NCBI RefSeq assembly: GCF_002072105.2
Contig: NZ_MTBC01000003.1
Span: 62,001-126,000, forward strand
Origin: Croceivirga radicis
Lineage (GTDB): Bacteria; Bacteroidota; Bacteroidia; Flavobacteriales; Flavobacteriaceae
DNA: 64,000 nt
Reading direction: 5' to 3'
Below are positions 1-7,625 of this stretch, one piece after another. Under the pieces are notes generated by a model. That model was given only the letters and a program-made list of their open reading frames with translations, was not told where the DNA came from and did not search any database. The first letter of the stretch is position 1; each line of letters starts with the position of its first letter. The position numbers and the translations under genes were made by a program.

Positions 1-1
1 T

Positions 2-622
2 TTTGAGGTATTAGAAAGAAAATTAATCATTCCTAAAACTAAAAAACTGCTGGTGTCACCATTTAGTACTCGAAATACGTTCATGGAGCTCATTCAAAAT
101 GAGATTACCAATGCAGAAAAAGGTTTGCCCGCAAGAATTACTGCCAAAATGAACAGTCTAGAAGACACTAAAATGATTACCGCTATAGAAGCAGCCAGTA
201 AAGCAGGTGTAGAAGTTAGACTTTTGGTAAGGGGTTTTTGTAGACTAATACCTAAAGAACCACATGAGGTGAAGGGTAAAGAAAAACCTATTTATATTAC
301 AAGTATTATAGACCGTTTTCTTGAGCATGGTAGAATCTATTTGTTTGAAAATGGAGGAAAGGAAAAAATGTATATTGGTTCTGCCGACTGGATGACACGT
401 AATTTAGATCGTAGAATTGAAGTTTTAACCCCTATTTTAGATAAAGATGTGTTTGAAGAATTGAAGGATATATTACAGCTTCAAATGGCAGATAATTTTA
501 AAGCAAGGGTTCTAGATGCAAATGACACCAATAGAAAGGTACAGGTAGATACAGATAGAAGTATCCGGTCTCAATATGCCATTTATAACTATTTAAAAAA
601 CAAGTACAATGCAGAAAGTTAG
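2..622 (+). CDS. ppk1: Polyphosphate kinase 1, C-terminal part (5' truncated)
   Basis: This is the C-terminal end of Ppk1, which reversibly transfers the ATP gamma-phosphate to inorganic polyphosphate. The reading frame is open from base 2, so the gene begins outside the window. The fragment carries the C-terminal phospholipase-D-like kinase domain: the SPFSTRN and ITAKMNSLEDT segments, the RLLVRGFCRL segment, and DRFLEHGRIYLFENGG. The His codon at 326-328 in LEHGR matches the second conserved active-site histidine of the family (His592 in E. coli). SADWMTRNLDRRIE, typical of the Ppk1 terminus, follows. The stop overlaps the start of the next gene by 14 bases, so the two are probably co-translated. 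Identification is secure; only the N-terminal part is missing. Confidence 0.96.
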   Translation, partial: FEVLERKLIIPKTKKLLVSPFSTRNTFMELIQNEITNAEKGLPARITAKMNSLEDTKMITAIEAASKAGVEVRLLVRGFCRLIPKEPHEVKGKEKPIYITSIIDRFLEHGRIYLFENGGKEKMYIGSADWMTRNLDRRIEVLTPILDKDVFEELKDILQLQMADNFKARVLDANDTNRKVQVDTDRSIRSQYAIYNYLKNKYNAES

Positions 623-1457
623 AATAATAGGCGTACCAGAACATTTTAATCTGCCTTGGCATTTGGCTATAGAAGAAGGAGCTTTTGAGGAAAGAGGTAT
701 AGACCTTGAATGGACAGATATACCAGAAGGTACTGGTAAAATGGCTCAATTACTCAAGAACAATGAGACCGATTTAGCCATTATCCTTAGCGAAGGGATA
801 GTAAAAAGCATTACGGAAGATGCAAATGAAGCTAAAATCGTTCAAAAGTTTGTGCAATCACCATTGCTTTGGGGCATACACGTTGGTGCAAATAGTAGCT
901 ACACTAAATTAGAAGAGTTAGCCAACACTAAAGCTGCTATAAGTAGGTTTGGTAGTGGCAGCCATTTAATGGCTTTTGTAAACGCCAAAAACCTAGGCTG
1001 GAAAACAGATGAACTAAATTTTGAGGTTATCAATAATCTAGACGGTGCCATAGCAGCTTTAACAAATGGTACGGCAGATTATTTTATGTGGGAACATTTT
1101 ACAACTAAACCACTTGTAGATAGCAATATATTTAGACGATTGGGAGACTGCCCTACCCCATGGCCTTGTTTTGTAATAGCTGCAAGTGCTTCGTTTTTAA
1201 AAGAAAAATCCAACTTAATAGCTCATATTCTAGAAGTAATAAATACTTATACCGTAGAATTCAAAACTATTCCAAGTATAGACAGAACATTAGCCAATAG
1301 GTACGGTCAAAAGTTGGAAGATATTCAGCAATGGTTATCAAATACTAGATGGAGTCAAGAACAATTAACACTAACGGAATTACATAAAATTCAAGACACG
1401 CTATTGCAACTTAATATTATAGAAGAAAAATTACCTTCGGGAAATCTTCTTTTTTAA
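609..1457 (+). CDS. Periplasmic-binding-protein-like (type 2) domain protein without signal peptide
   Basis: A 282-residue protein resembling the solute-binding proteins of ABC importers (NMT1/THI5 or SsuA-like, type 2 fold). The N-terminus has the usual pattern of strand, then a helix with a GxFEERG-like segment (residues about 24-32), then a stretch like EGTGKMAQLLKNNETDLAI. It starts directly with the first beta strand: no signal peptide or lipobox is visible, so it is probably cytosolic. No permease or ATPase genes lie nearby. The ATG overlaps the ppk1 3' end by 14 bases, indicating coupling. It may be a ligand sensor or a THI5-like enzyme rather than a transport protein. The fold assignment is fairly sure; the ligand is unknown. 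Confidence 0.75.
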   Translation: MQKVRIIGVPEHFNLPWHLAIEEGAFEERGIDLEWTDIPEGTGKMAQLLKNNETDLAIILSEGIVKSITEDANEAKIVQKFVQSPLLWGIHVGANSSYTKLEELANTKAAISRFGSGSHLMAFVNAKNLGWKTDELNFEVINNLDGAIAALTNGTADYFMWEHFTTKPLVDSNIFRRLGDCPTPWPCFVIAASASFLKEKSNLIAHILEVINTYTVEFKTIPSIDRTLANRYGQKLEDIQQWLSNTRWSQEQLTLTELHKIQDTLLQLNIIEEKLPSGNLLF

Positions 1458-1460
1458 GGC

Positions 1461-1862
1461 TTAAAAATGCTTGCTAAATAGTTTACGAAACAACCGATCA
1501 GACAATGGTTTTTGCGCAATATCCTTTACATTAGGGTCTGCTAAGGTTTTGCGTACCATCTCTTCATTCTCCAAGGCGGTAATCATAACAATAGTAATAT
1601 TACTTTTAAAACGCTCATCTAACTGAGTCTCGTAAGCTTCTAAGAACTGCCATCCATTCATAACGGGCATGTTGGTATCTAACAACAATAACCAAGGGAA
1701 TTCCATATCCTGGTCAGGATTTTCTAAAAACTCCATAGCCTCCTTTCCATTGGCAACAGAATGTATAACTATAGATGAGTCGATCTGTTTTATAAAAAAC
1801 TTATTAAGAAAGTTGGTCGTTTCATCATCATCGACCAATAATACAGATTTTAATTTCGCCAC
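1461..1862 (-). CDS. Single-domain CheY-like response regulator
   Basis: A 133-residue receiver domain with no output domain. The acidic pocket is D11-D12-D13, the phospho-acceptor is D62 (LLLLDTNMPVMNGW), the switch threonine is T95 (MITALENE), and the conserved lysine is K118 followed by P119. All phosphorylation residues are therefore present. Such stand-alone receivers usually act as phospho-shuttles or by protein-protein contact. No kinase gene is adjacent; the nearest histidine kinase is about 45 kb away at 47269. It converges on the substrate-binding-like gene with only three bases between the stops, and no hairpin terminator is seen there. Confidence 0.92.
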   Translation of the reverse strand: MAKLKSVLLVDDDETTNFLNKFFIKQIDSSIVIHSVANGKEAMEFLENPDQDMEFPWLLLLDTNMPVMNGWQFLEAYETQLDERFKSNITIVMITALENEEMVRKTLADPNVKDIAQKPLSDRLFRKLFSKHF

Positions 1863-1945
1863 CTTTTTTAGGAATTTTCTTATAGCATAGTAAGATACAA
1901 ACCTACTATAATTATTTATTTTTTAAAAACAATTAAAAAAAATCA

Positions 1946-2611
1946 TTACCAATCAATAGTATTTTTTTCAAGTTGTTTAAGTATCGTGTTGGTTTTACTA
2001 AAATGCTTGTTTCCAAACCAGTATCCTCTATTGGCACTTAATGGTGAAGGATGACCACTTTCCAAGATATGGTGTTTATCCCGATTTATAAGTTTTTGTT
2101 TCTTTTTGGCAAAACCACCCCACAATAAAAACACCACGTCCGCTTTTTGGTCAGAAATCTTTTGAATAACGGTATCGGTAAAGCGTTCCCAACCTTTACC
2201 TTGGTGACTACCCGCTTCTCCAGCTCTTACGGTTAATGTAGCATTGAGCAATAAAACACCTTGTTGGGCCCAGTGGGTTAAATTTCCGCTTACAGGATAC
2301 GGTTTACTCAAATCTGCCTCTTGTTCTTTAAAAATGTTTACCAAAGAAGGCGGATGGGCAATACCATCATTAACGGAAAAGCATAGACCATGTGCCTGTT
2401 TTGGACCATGGTAAGGGTCTTGACCTATTATAACAACTTTTACTTCTTCAAAAGGGCAAACATTAAACGCTTCAAATATTTTGCTGCCTTGCGGATAACA
2501 GGTGTTGTTTTTGTACTCACCTTTTACAAATTCCACTAAATTTTTGAAATATGATTTTTCAAATTCTTCATTAAGAACAACTTTCCAACTTTCTGATATT
2601 GCAACTTCCAT
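1946..2611 (-). CDS. ung: Uracil-DNA glycosylase (family 1)
   Basis: Removes uracil from DNA, produced by cytosine deamination or dUTP incorporation, and so starts base excision repair. At 221 residues it has the usual family length. The water-activating loop is GQDPYHGP with D65 and H68, the uracil-contacting asparagine N123 lies in LLNATL, and the leucine/histidine loop HPSPLSANRG carries H187. These positions match the E. coli enzyme almost exactly. It has its own transcription unit in the minus direction, with 83 bases of AT-rich DNA before the response regulator. Identification is secure. Confidence 0.98.
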   Translation of the reverse strand: MEVAISESWKVVLNEEFEKSYFKNLVEFVKGEYKNNTCYPQGSKIFEAFNVCPFEEVKVVIIGQDPYHGPKQAHGLCFSVNDGIAHPPSLVNIFKEQEADLSKPYPVSGNLTHWAQQGVLLLNATLTVRAGEAGSHQGKGWERFTDTVIQKISDQKADVVFLLWGGFAKKKQKLINRDKHHILESGHPSPLSANRGYWFGNKHFSKTNTILKQLEKNTIDW

Positions 2612-2782
2612 TTAAATTATCCTTTAGATGCACATTTTTAAGTTCATAAGGCTTACTAATGTAAAAACGAACCAAATTGATAACTAAAATAATGTAGGCT
2701 TATCTACCTTAATTATTAATCTAGTTAGCACTCAAAGTTAGTAATTACGCTATATTTACTACTAAGTATTAAGCAAATAATA

Positions 2783-3826
2783 ATGGAGATATCCTATCAA
2801 ATTAAATATTTAAAAAAACGATTTCCCCTTCGTATTAGTAGAGGAACCAGAGACGGGCAACACAATTTATTTATCCAGGTAACGGATAACGGATTAACAG
2901 GTCTTGGTGAAACTTCTCCCGGAGCCTCAGAAGGAGCAGCTACCGCAGAGTTGGCACAAGAAAGCTTGGTAAAGTTTTTAGCCAATCCACACGACCTAAA
3001 CGCTATTTTTAGCACTTATGACAAGGCAATAGAAGCTAAGGTTGCTCCTTGTGCATTGGCTGCCTTAGATATGGCTCTATGGGATTTAAAAGCCAAAAAA
3101 GCCCGTATGCCGCTATATCAAATGCTAGGGTACAAAAAACCCTCAAAAGCTACCTCTATAACCATTGGCATTATGTCTCCTGAAGAAGTAAAGGAGAGAT
3201 TACCTCTTATTTTGGAACAAGATGCTATTAGAACTTTAAAAGTAAAGTTAGGCAACCCAGCGGGTATAGAAGCGGACAAAGCCATGTATAATGAGGTATT
3301 GAATTATCATAAAAAATACCCTATTGCTATACGCGTTGATGCCAATGGCGGATGGTCTGCCAAAGACGCTAAACACATGATGGGTTGGCTAGCACAAAGA
3401 AATTGTGACTATGTAGAGCAACCTTTAAAAGAAGGTGAAGAAGAAGACTTGCCCTATTTGTATAAAAATAGGGCCTTGCCCATTTTTTTAGATGAAAGTT
3501 GCCGTTTTGCAAGCAATATCCCCAATTGGGCACATACAGTTGATGGTGTTAATATGAAATTGATGAAATGTGGAGGTATTACCGGAGCGCTACGCATAAT
3601 TGCTACAGCAAACGCCTTTGGTCTTAAAACAATGATTGGTTGTATGGGCGAGAGTTCTATTAGTATTGCGGCTGGCGTAGCAGTTTCAGGAGCACTGGAC
3701 CATATAGATTTAGATTCACATTTAAATCTAAATCCAGACCCTTGTACTGGAGCTCCATTAGTAGATGAAGTAATTACGCCTTTAGAAATTGCCGGTCATG
3801 GCGGACAATTTAGAACGGATTTATAA
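2783..3826 (+). CDS. dgcA: Enolase-superfamily racemase, probable N-acetyl-D-glutamate racemase (DgcA-like) or dipeptide epimerase
   Basis: A 347-residue muconate-lactonizing-enzyme subgroup member. The catalytic lysine pair is K153-V-K155, the metal ligands are D186 (RVDANGG), E212 (VEQPL) and D237 (FLDES), and the opposite-face lysine is at K259/K262 (MKLMKCGG). This is the full set for 1,1-proton-transfer racemases and epimerases. The usual label would be L-Ala-D/L-Glu epimerase. However, a DUF1611 gene starts 21 bases downstream, and this pairing is that of DgcA-DgcN, a D-glutamate catabolic route reported from marine bacteria: N-acetylation of D-Glu, then racemisation to N-acetyl-L-Glu. 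The family is certain; the substrate is inferred from the neighbour. Confidence 0.72.
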   Translation: MEISYQIKYLKKRFPLRISRGTRDGQHNLFIQVTDNGLTGLGETSPGASEGAATAELAQESLVKFLANPHDLNAIFSTYDKAIEAKVAPCALAALDMALWDLKAKKARMPLYQMLGYKKPSKATSITIGIMSPEEVKERLPLILEQDAIRTLKVKLGNPAGIEADKAMYNEVLNYHKKYPIAIRVDANGGWSAKDAKHMMGWLAQRNCDYVEQPLKEGEEEDLPYLYKNRALPIFLDESCRFASNIPNWAHTVDGVNMKLMKCGGITGALRIIATANAFGLKTMIGCMGESSISIAAGVAVSGALDHIDLDSHLNLNPDPCTGAPLVDEVITPLEIAGHGGQFRTDL

Positions 3827-3846
3827 TTTAAAAAGCTAAGAATTAA

Positions 3847-4875
3847 ATGTTTTCAAATAAACAACCTATATGCATCTTCATGGAAGGCGCATTAGATAAA
3901 GACGCGGGTAAAATGGGTTACGGACTTATGCGGTTTTCCAAACACCCTATTGTCTGTGTAATTGATTCTAATTTTGCCGGCAAAATGGTCAAGGATAGCG
4001 TAGACTTACCCTATGAGATTCCAGTAGTAGCCAATATAGAAGAGGCTTTAACGTATAAACCAGAAATAATGGCTTTAGGCATTGCACCAAGTGGTGGTAA
4101 ATTTCCAGATGCTTGGGACCAACCAGTAATTACAGCTCTACAGAATGGGTTATCATTAATAAATGGCTTGCATGACGATTTAAATGCTCGTTTTGGCTCG
4201 TATTTAACAACAAATAGGATATGGGACGTAAGAAAACCTAAATCTAGTTACCCTATAGCATCTGGTAAGGCAGCTACCCTAAAAGCCAAACGCGTTTTAA
4301 TGGTTGGCACCGATATGGCAGCAGGTAAAATGACAGCAGGACTAGAACTATACGCGGCTTTAATGGAACAAGGCGTTAATGTAGGCTTCGTCCCTACCGG
4401 GCAAATTGGAATTACACTTATGGGTAATGGAATTCCTCTAGATGCGATAAAAGTAGATCAAGCAGCGGGTGCCGTTGAGGAGGCTGTTATGGAACAGGCA
4501 GATAAAGACATTATTATAATTGAAGGCCAAGGTTCTCTGGCCCATCCCGGAAGCACCGCTACCCTACCCTTAATGCGCGGATCACAACCTACACATTTAA
4601 TTTTATGCCACAAGGCCGCACACACGCACTTAAGACCTCCGGTAGAACATGTAGCCATACCAGCATTGGATGCATTTATTCAGCTAAATGAAGCGGTGGC
4701 AACAGTTTGCGGATCTTTACAAACAGCCAAGACCATAGGTATTGCTTTAAATACGGTTGGTTTGTCAGAATCCGAAGCAAAAGATAAAATAATGGCAACG
4801 GAAAAAACGACTAATCTGCCAACTACAGATGTGGTTCGTTTTGGTGTTGAGAAATTGGTACAGACCTTGGCATAG
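3847..4875 (+). CDS. dgcN: DUF1611 P-loop protein, probable D-glutamate N-acetyltransferase (DgcN-like)
   Basis: A 342-residue DUF1611 protein. The N-terminal half (residues 1-130) is a Rossmann-like domain. The C-terminal half begins with a P-loop-like motif GTDMAAGKMT (154-163), followed by IIIIEGQGSLAHPG and the CHKAAH segment typical of the family. The P-loop would suggest NTP use, but a characterised family member, DgcN, was described as a D-glutamate N-acetyltransferase. The gene follows the enolase-superfamily racemase by 21 bases and is probably in the same operon, supporting joint D-amino-acid catabolism. Family membership is secure. The enzymatic role comes from literature on distant homologues and gene pairing, so it remains moderate. 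Confidence 0.7.
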   Translation: MFSNKQPICIFMEGALDKDAGKMGYGLMRFSKHPIVCVIDSNFAGKMVKDSVDLPYEIPVVANIEEALTYKPEIMALGIAPSGGKFPDAWDQPVITALQNGLSLINGLHDDLNARFGSYLTTNRIWDVRKPKSSYPIASGKAATLKAKRVLMVGTDMAAGKMTAGLELYAALMEQGVNVGFVPTGQIGITLMGNGIPLDAIKVDQAAGAVEEAVMEQADKDIIIIEGQGSLAHPGSTATLPLMRGSQPTHLILCHKAAHTHLRPPVEHVAIPALDAFIQLNEAVATVCGSLQTAKTIGIALNTVGLSESEAKDKIMATEKTTNLPTTDVVRFGVEKLVQTLA

Positions 4876-4911
4876 CCTTTAATACATGTGGGGTAAAAGT
4901 GCCAAATAGCG

Positions 4912-4919
4912 TATCTTTG
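4912..4919 (+). promoter_or_regulatory. Candidate Bacteroidota -7 box upstream of mutS2
   Basis: TATCTTTG matches the Bacteroidota -7 consensus TAnnTTTG and ends 18 bases before the mutS2 ATG. No good TTTG -33 element is visible at the usual spacing, so this is a weak call from sequence alone. Confidence 0.35.
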
Positions 4920-4937
4920 CCCCGCTAGAAAAAGAAT

Positions 4938-7109
4938 ATGCAAGGCGTACACCAAAAGACACTACAAGATTTAGAATTTCCTACGGTTCTACAGCAATTG
5001 GCAGCAAGATGCAATACCGAAAAAGGAAAAGAAGCTGCCAAAACGGTGGGCATAATTGAGGACAAGAAACAGCTCTTGGACTATTTAGGGCAAACCTCTG
5101 AATATTTAGCTTCGTTTACTAATGAAAATAGGATTCCAAATCACGGTTTTGATAGTATAGATAAAGAACTACAACTGCTGAGAATAGAGAATACAGTTCT
5201 AGAACTTTCTGGATTTAGAAGAATATCCCACTTGTGCAATACCATTGGGTTGCACAAGAAATTTTTTAAAAAGTTCAAGGAATACTATCCCTTACTACAC
5301 GCATACATTGATCCTATTGAGGAAAACACATTTATACCCAATGCTATTGCAGGGATTATAGACCGTTTTGGCGAAATCAAGGATACTGCCTCGCTAGACT
5401 TAAAGCGTATAAGAATGGATATCAATACTGTTCGCGCAAAAATAAATTCAAGTTTTGGAGCTGCCTTGTCCAGATACAATTCATCTGAATTTTTGGACGA
5501 TATAAAAGAGTCTATCGTAGAAAACCGTCGTGTATTGGCGGTAAAGGCCATGCATCGTAAAAAAGTGAAGGGTACGGTTATGGGTAGTTCCAAAACGGGA
5601 AGTATCGTCTATATTGTACCAGAAGCTACCTTACAGTTTAGCACGGAACTTTCCAATTTAGAATACGAAGAGAAAGAGGAAATCCGTAAAATATTATTGG
5701 AACTTACCAATAGCATACGACCAGAAACCGAAATTTTAGCCTTATACCAAAAGATTCTAACGCATATAGATATTACTGCTGCTAAAGCAAAATATGCTGC
5801 GGAAATGGATGCTGTACTGCCAAATATAAATACAGCAAGAACACTTTTTTTAAGAGAAGCTTTTCACCCTTTATTGTTGCTGAACAACAAGTTAAAAAAG
5901 GAAAAAACGTGGCCACAAACTATTGAATTGCAACAAGAAAACAGAATCATTGTAATTTCTGGACCCAACGCTGGCGGTAAAAGTATTACCCTTAAAACCA
6001 TTGGCTTGTTGCAAGTTATGCTCCAATCTGGTTTTCTGGTACCGGTGCATGAGCGTAGCTCTATGTGCTTTTTTGATAAGGTTTTAACGGATATTGGCGA
6101 TAACCAGTCCATAGAAAACCACTTGAGCACGTATAGTTACCGTCTTAAGAATATGAACTACTTTTTAAGGCAATGCAATAAAAACACGCTTTTTTTAATA
6201 GATGAGTTTGGAACCGGGTCTGATCCAGAATTAGGCGGTGCTTTGGCAGAATCGTTTTTAGAGGTGTTTTATGAAAGAGAGGCATTTGGGGTAATTACAA
6301 CCCATTATGCCAATTTAAAGCTATTGGCCAATGAATTGCCGCATATGACCAATGCCAATATGCAATTTGACAATAAAACCTTAGAACCCACTTTCAAATT
6401 GATAATGGGCGAAGCGGGAAGCTCCTTTACCTTTGAGGTAGCCCAAAAAAATGGCATTCCATACAGTCTAATTAATAAAGCGAAAAAGAAAATTGACCGG
6501 GGTAAGGTGCGCTTTGACGCCACCATTTCCAAATTACAGAAAGAACGTTCTAAAATGTCTAAAACGGAATCCCGTTTGCAGGATAAAGAAGCAAAAGCCA
6601 AGGAAGAAGCAGAACGACTAGAAAAACTAAATGCAAAAATCAAGAATAAGCTAGAAAACTACCAAGAATTGTACGATCATAATCAGCGTATGATTTATCT
6701 AGGTAACAAGCTTAACGATGCTGCAGAGCGTTATTTTCATGATAAAAAGAAACGTGCGCTCATATCTGAAATGCTCCGTATAGTGGAAACAGAAAACAGC
6801 AAGCGTAAAAAAGCGACCGCAAAAGAGGCCAAAGCAAAAAAGGCAATTAAAAAACAAACCGCTAACGAACTAGAGCAAAAAATTGTGAAGGTTCGTGAAG
6901 AGAAAAAAGAACAAAAAGCAAAGGCGGTTAAGCAAGAAAAGGCCAAGCCAAAAGCAATCCTAAAACTAGGAGACCGCGTGCGTATGCAAGATGGTAAAGC
7001 CGTGGGTACCATAGATACTTTAGAAAAAGGCAAAGCCGTGGTAAATTACGGCCTATTTACCACCAATGTAAGTGTAGACCAATTGGAGTTGGTAGAACGA
7101 AAAAAATAA
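4938..7109 (+). CDS. mutS2: MutS2-type DNA mismatch-repair-like ATPase lacking a recognisable Smr domain
   Basis: A 723-residue MutS2 family protein. The core and lever region is followed by an ABC-type ATPase with Walker A GPNAGGKS (about 342-349) and Walker B/signature FLIDEFGTGSDPELGG (about 419-434). A long, very charged coiled-coil segment rich in K, E and A then spans residues about 525-665. MutS2 proteins usually end in a roughly 80-residue Smr endonuclease domain. Here the coiled coil is followed only by a short KOW/SH3-like segment (LKLGDRVRMQDGKAVGT onward). The protein should still bind branched DNA or stalled ribosomes, MutS2's known targets, but may lack nuclease activity. The DCC gene follows after four bases. 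Confidence 0.92.
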   Translation: MQGVHQKTLQDLEFPTVLQQLAARCNTEKGKEAAKTVGIIEDKKQLLDYLGQTSEYLASFTNENRIPNHGFDSIDKELQLLRIENTVLELSGFRRISHLCNTIGLHKKFFKKFKEYYPLLHAYIDPIEENTFIPNAIAGIIDRFGEIKDTASLDLKRIRMDINTVRAKINSSFGAALSRYNSSEFLDDIKESIVENRRVLAVKAMHRKKVKGTVMGSSKTGSIVYIVPEATLQFSTELSNLEYEEKEEIRKILLELTNSIRPETEILALYQKILTHIDITAAKAKYAAEMDAVLPNINTARTLFLREAFHPLLLLNNKLKKEKTWPQTIELQQENRIIVISGPNAGGKSITLKTIGLLQVMLQSGFLVPVHERSSMCFFDKVLTDIGDNQSIENHLSTYSYRLKNMNYFLRQCNKNTLFLIDEFGTGSDPELGGALAESFLEVFYEREAFGVITTHYANLKLLANELPHMTNANMQFDNKTLEPTFKLIMGEAGSSFTFEVAQKNGIPYSLINKAKKKIDRGKVRFDATISKLQKERSKMSKTESRLQDKEAKAKEEAERLEKLNAKIKNKLENYQELYDHNQRMIYLGNKLNDAAERYFHDKKKRALISEMLRIVETENSKRKKATAKEAKAKKAIKKQTANELEQKIVKVREEKKEQKAKAVKQEKAKPKAILKLGDRVRMQDGKAVGTIDTLEKGKAVVNYGLFTTNVSVDQLELVERKK

Positions 7110-7113
7110 GCAG

Positions 7114-7518
7114 ATGGAAGCAAAAAAAATTATTCTTTTTGACGGCGTCTGCAACTTATGCAATGGCGCGGTGCAATTTATCATTAAACGGGATAAACGT
7201 TCTGTATTTAAATTCGCTTCGCTTCAAAGCGAAATTGGTAAACAACTAACAAAAGAGCGTGGAATAGATACCGAATTACTAGATTCCATCATCCTAATAG
7301 AGCCGGGCATTGCCTATTACAGCAAATCTACAGCTGCTTTGGAGATTATGAAATCTTTTGGAGGTATTTGGAACCTAACTCGCCTATTTACAGTACTTCC
7401 GGAAGGTTTTAGAGATATCGTATACGATTTTATCGCTAAGAATAGATATAAATGGTTTGGTAAAAAGGATGCCTGTATGATTCCAACACCTGAGTTACAA
7501 TCCCGATTTTTAGATTAA
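7114..7518 (+). CDS. DCC family thiol-disulfide oxidoreductase-like protein (DUF393)
   Basis: A 134-residue DUF393/DCC protein, named after its DxxCxxC motif, present here as D10-G-V-C13-N-L-C16 just after the first beta strand. The rest of the family pattern follows: FIIKRDKRSVFKFASLQS and YYSKSTAALEIMKSFGG. The fold is predicted to be thioredoxin-like, and redox activity rests on the two cysteines. No signal peptide is present, so it is cytosolic. The four-base gap to mutS2 indicates one transcription unit. The physiological substrate is unknown across the family. Confidence 0.9.
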   Translation: MEAKKIILFDGVCNLCNGAVQFIIKRDKRSVFKFASLQSEIGKQLTKERGIDTELLDSIILIEPGIAYYSKSTAALEIMKSFGGIWNLTRLFTVLPEGFRDIVYDFIAKNRYKWFGKKDACMIPTPELQSRFLD

Positions 7519-7625
7519 CTCATCCAAACCCAGTTTTCCCTCACTATTAACCACCACCTTACTCATTTTTGGTTTTAAAAGCCATTTACCACCATTAGGT
7601 TTAAGCAACTTTTAAATTACCAATC

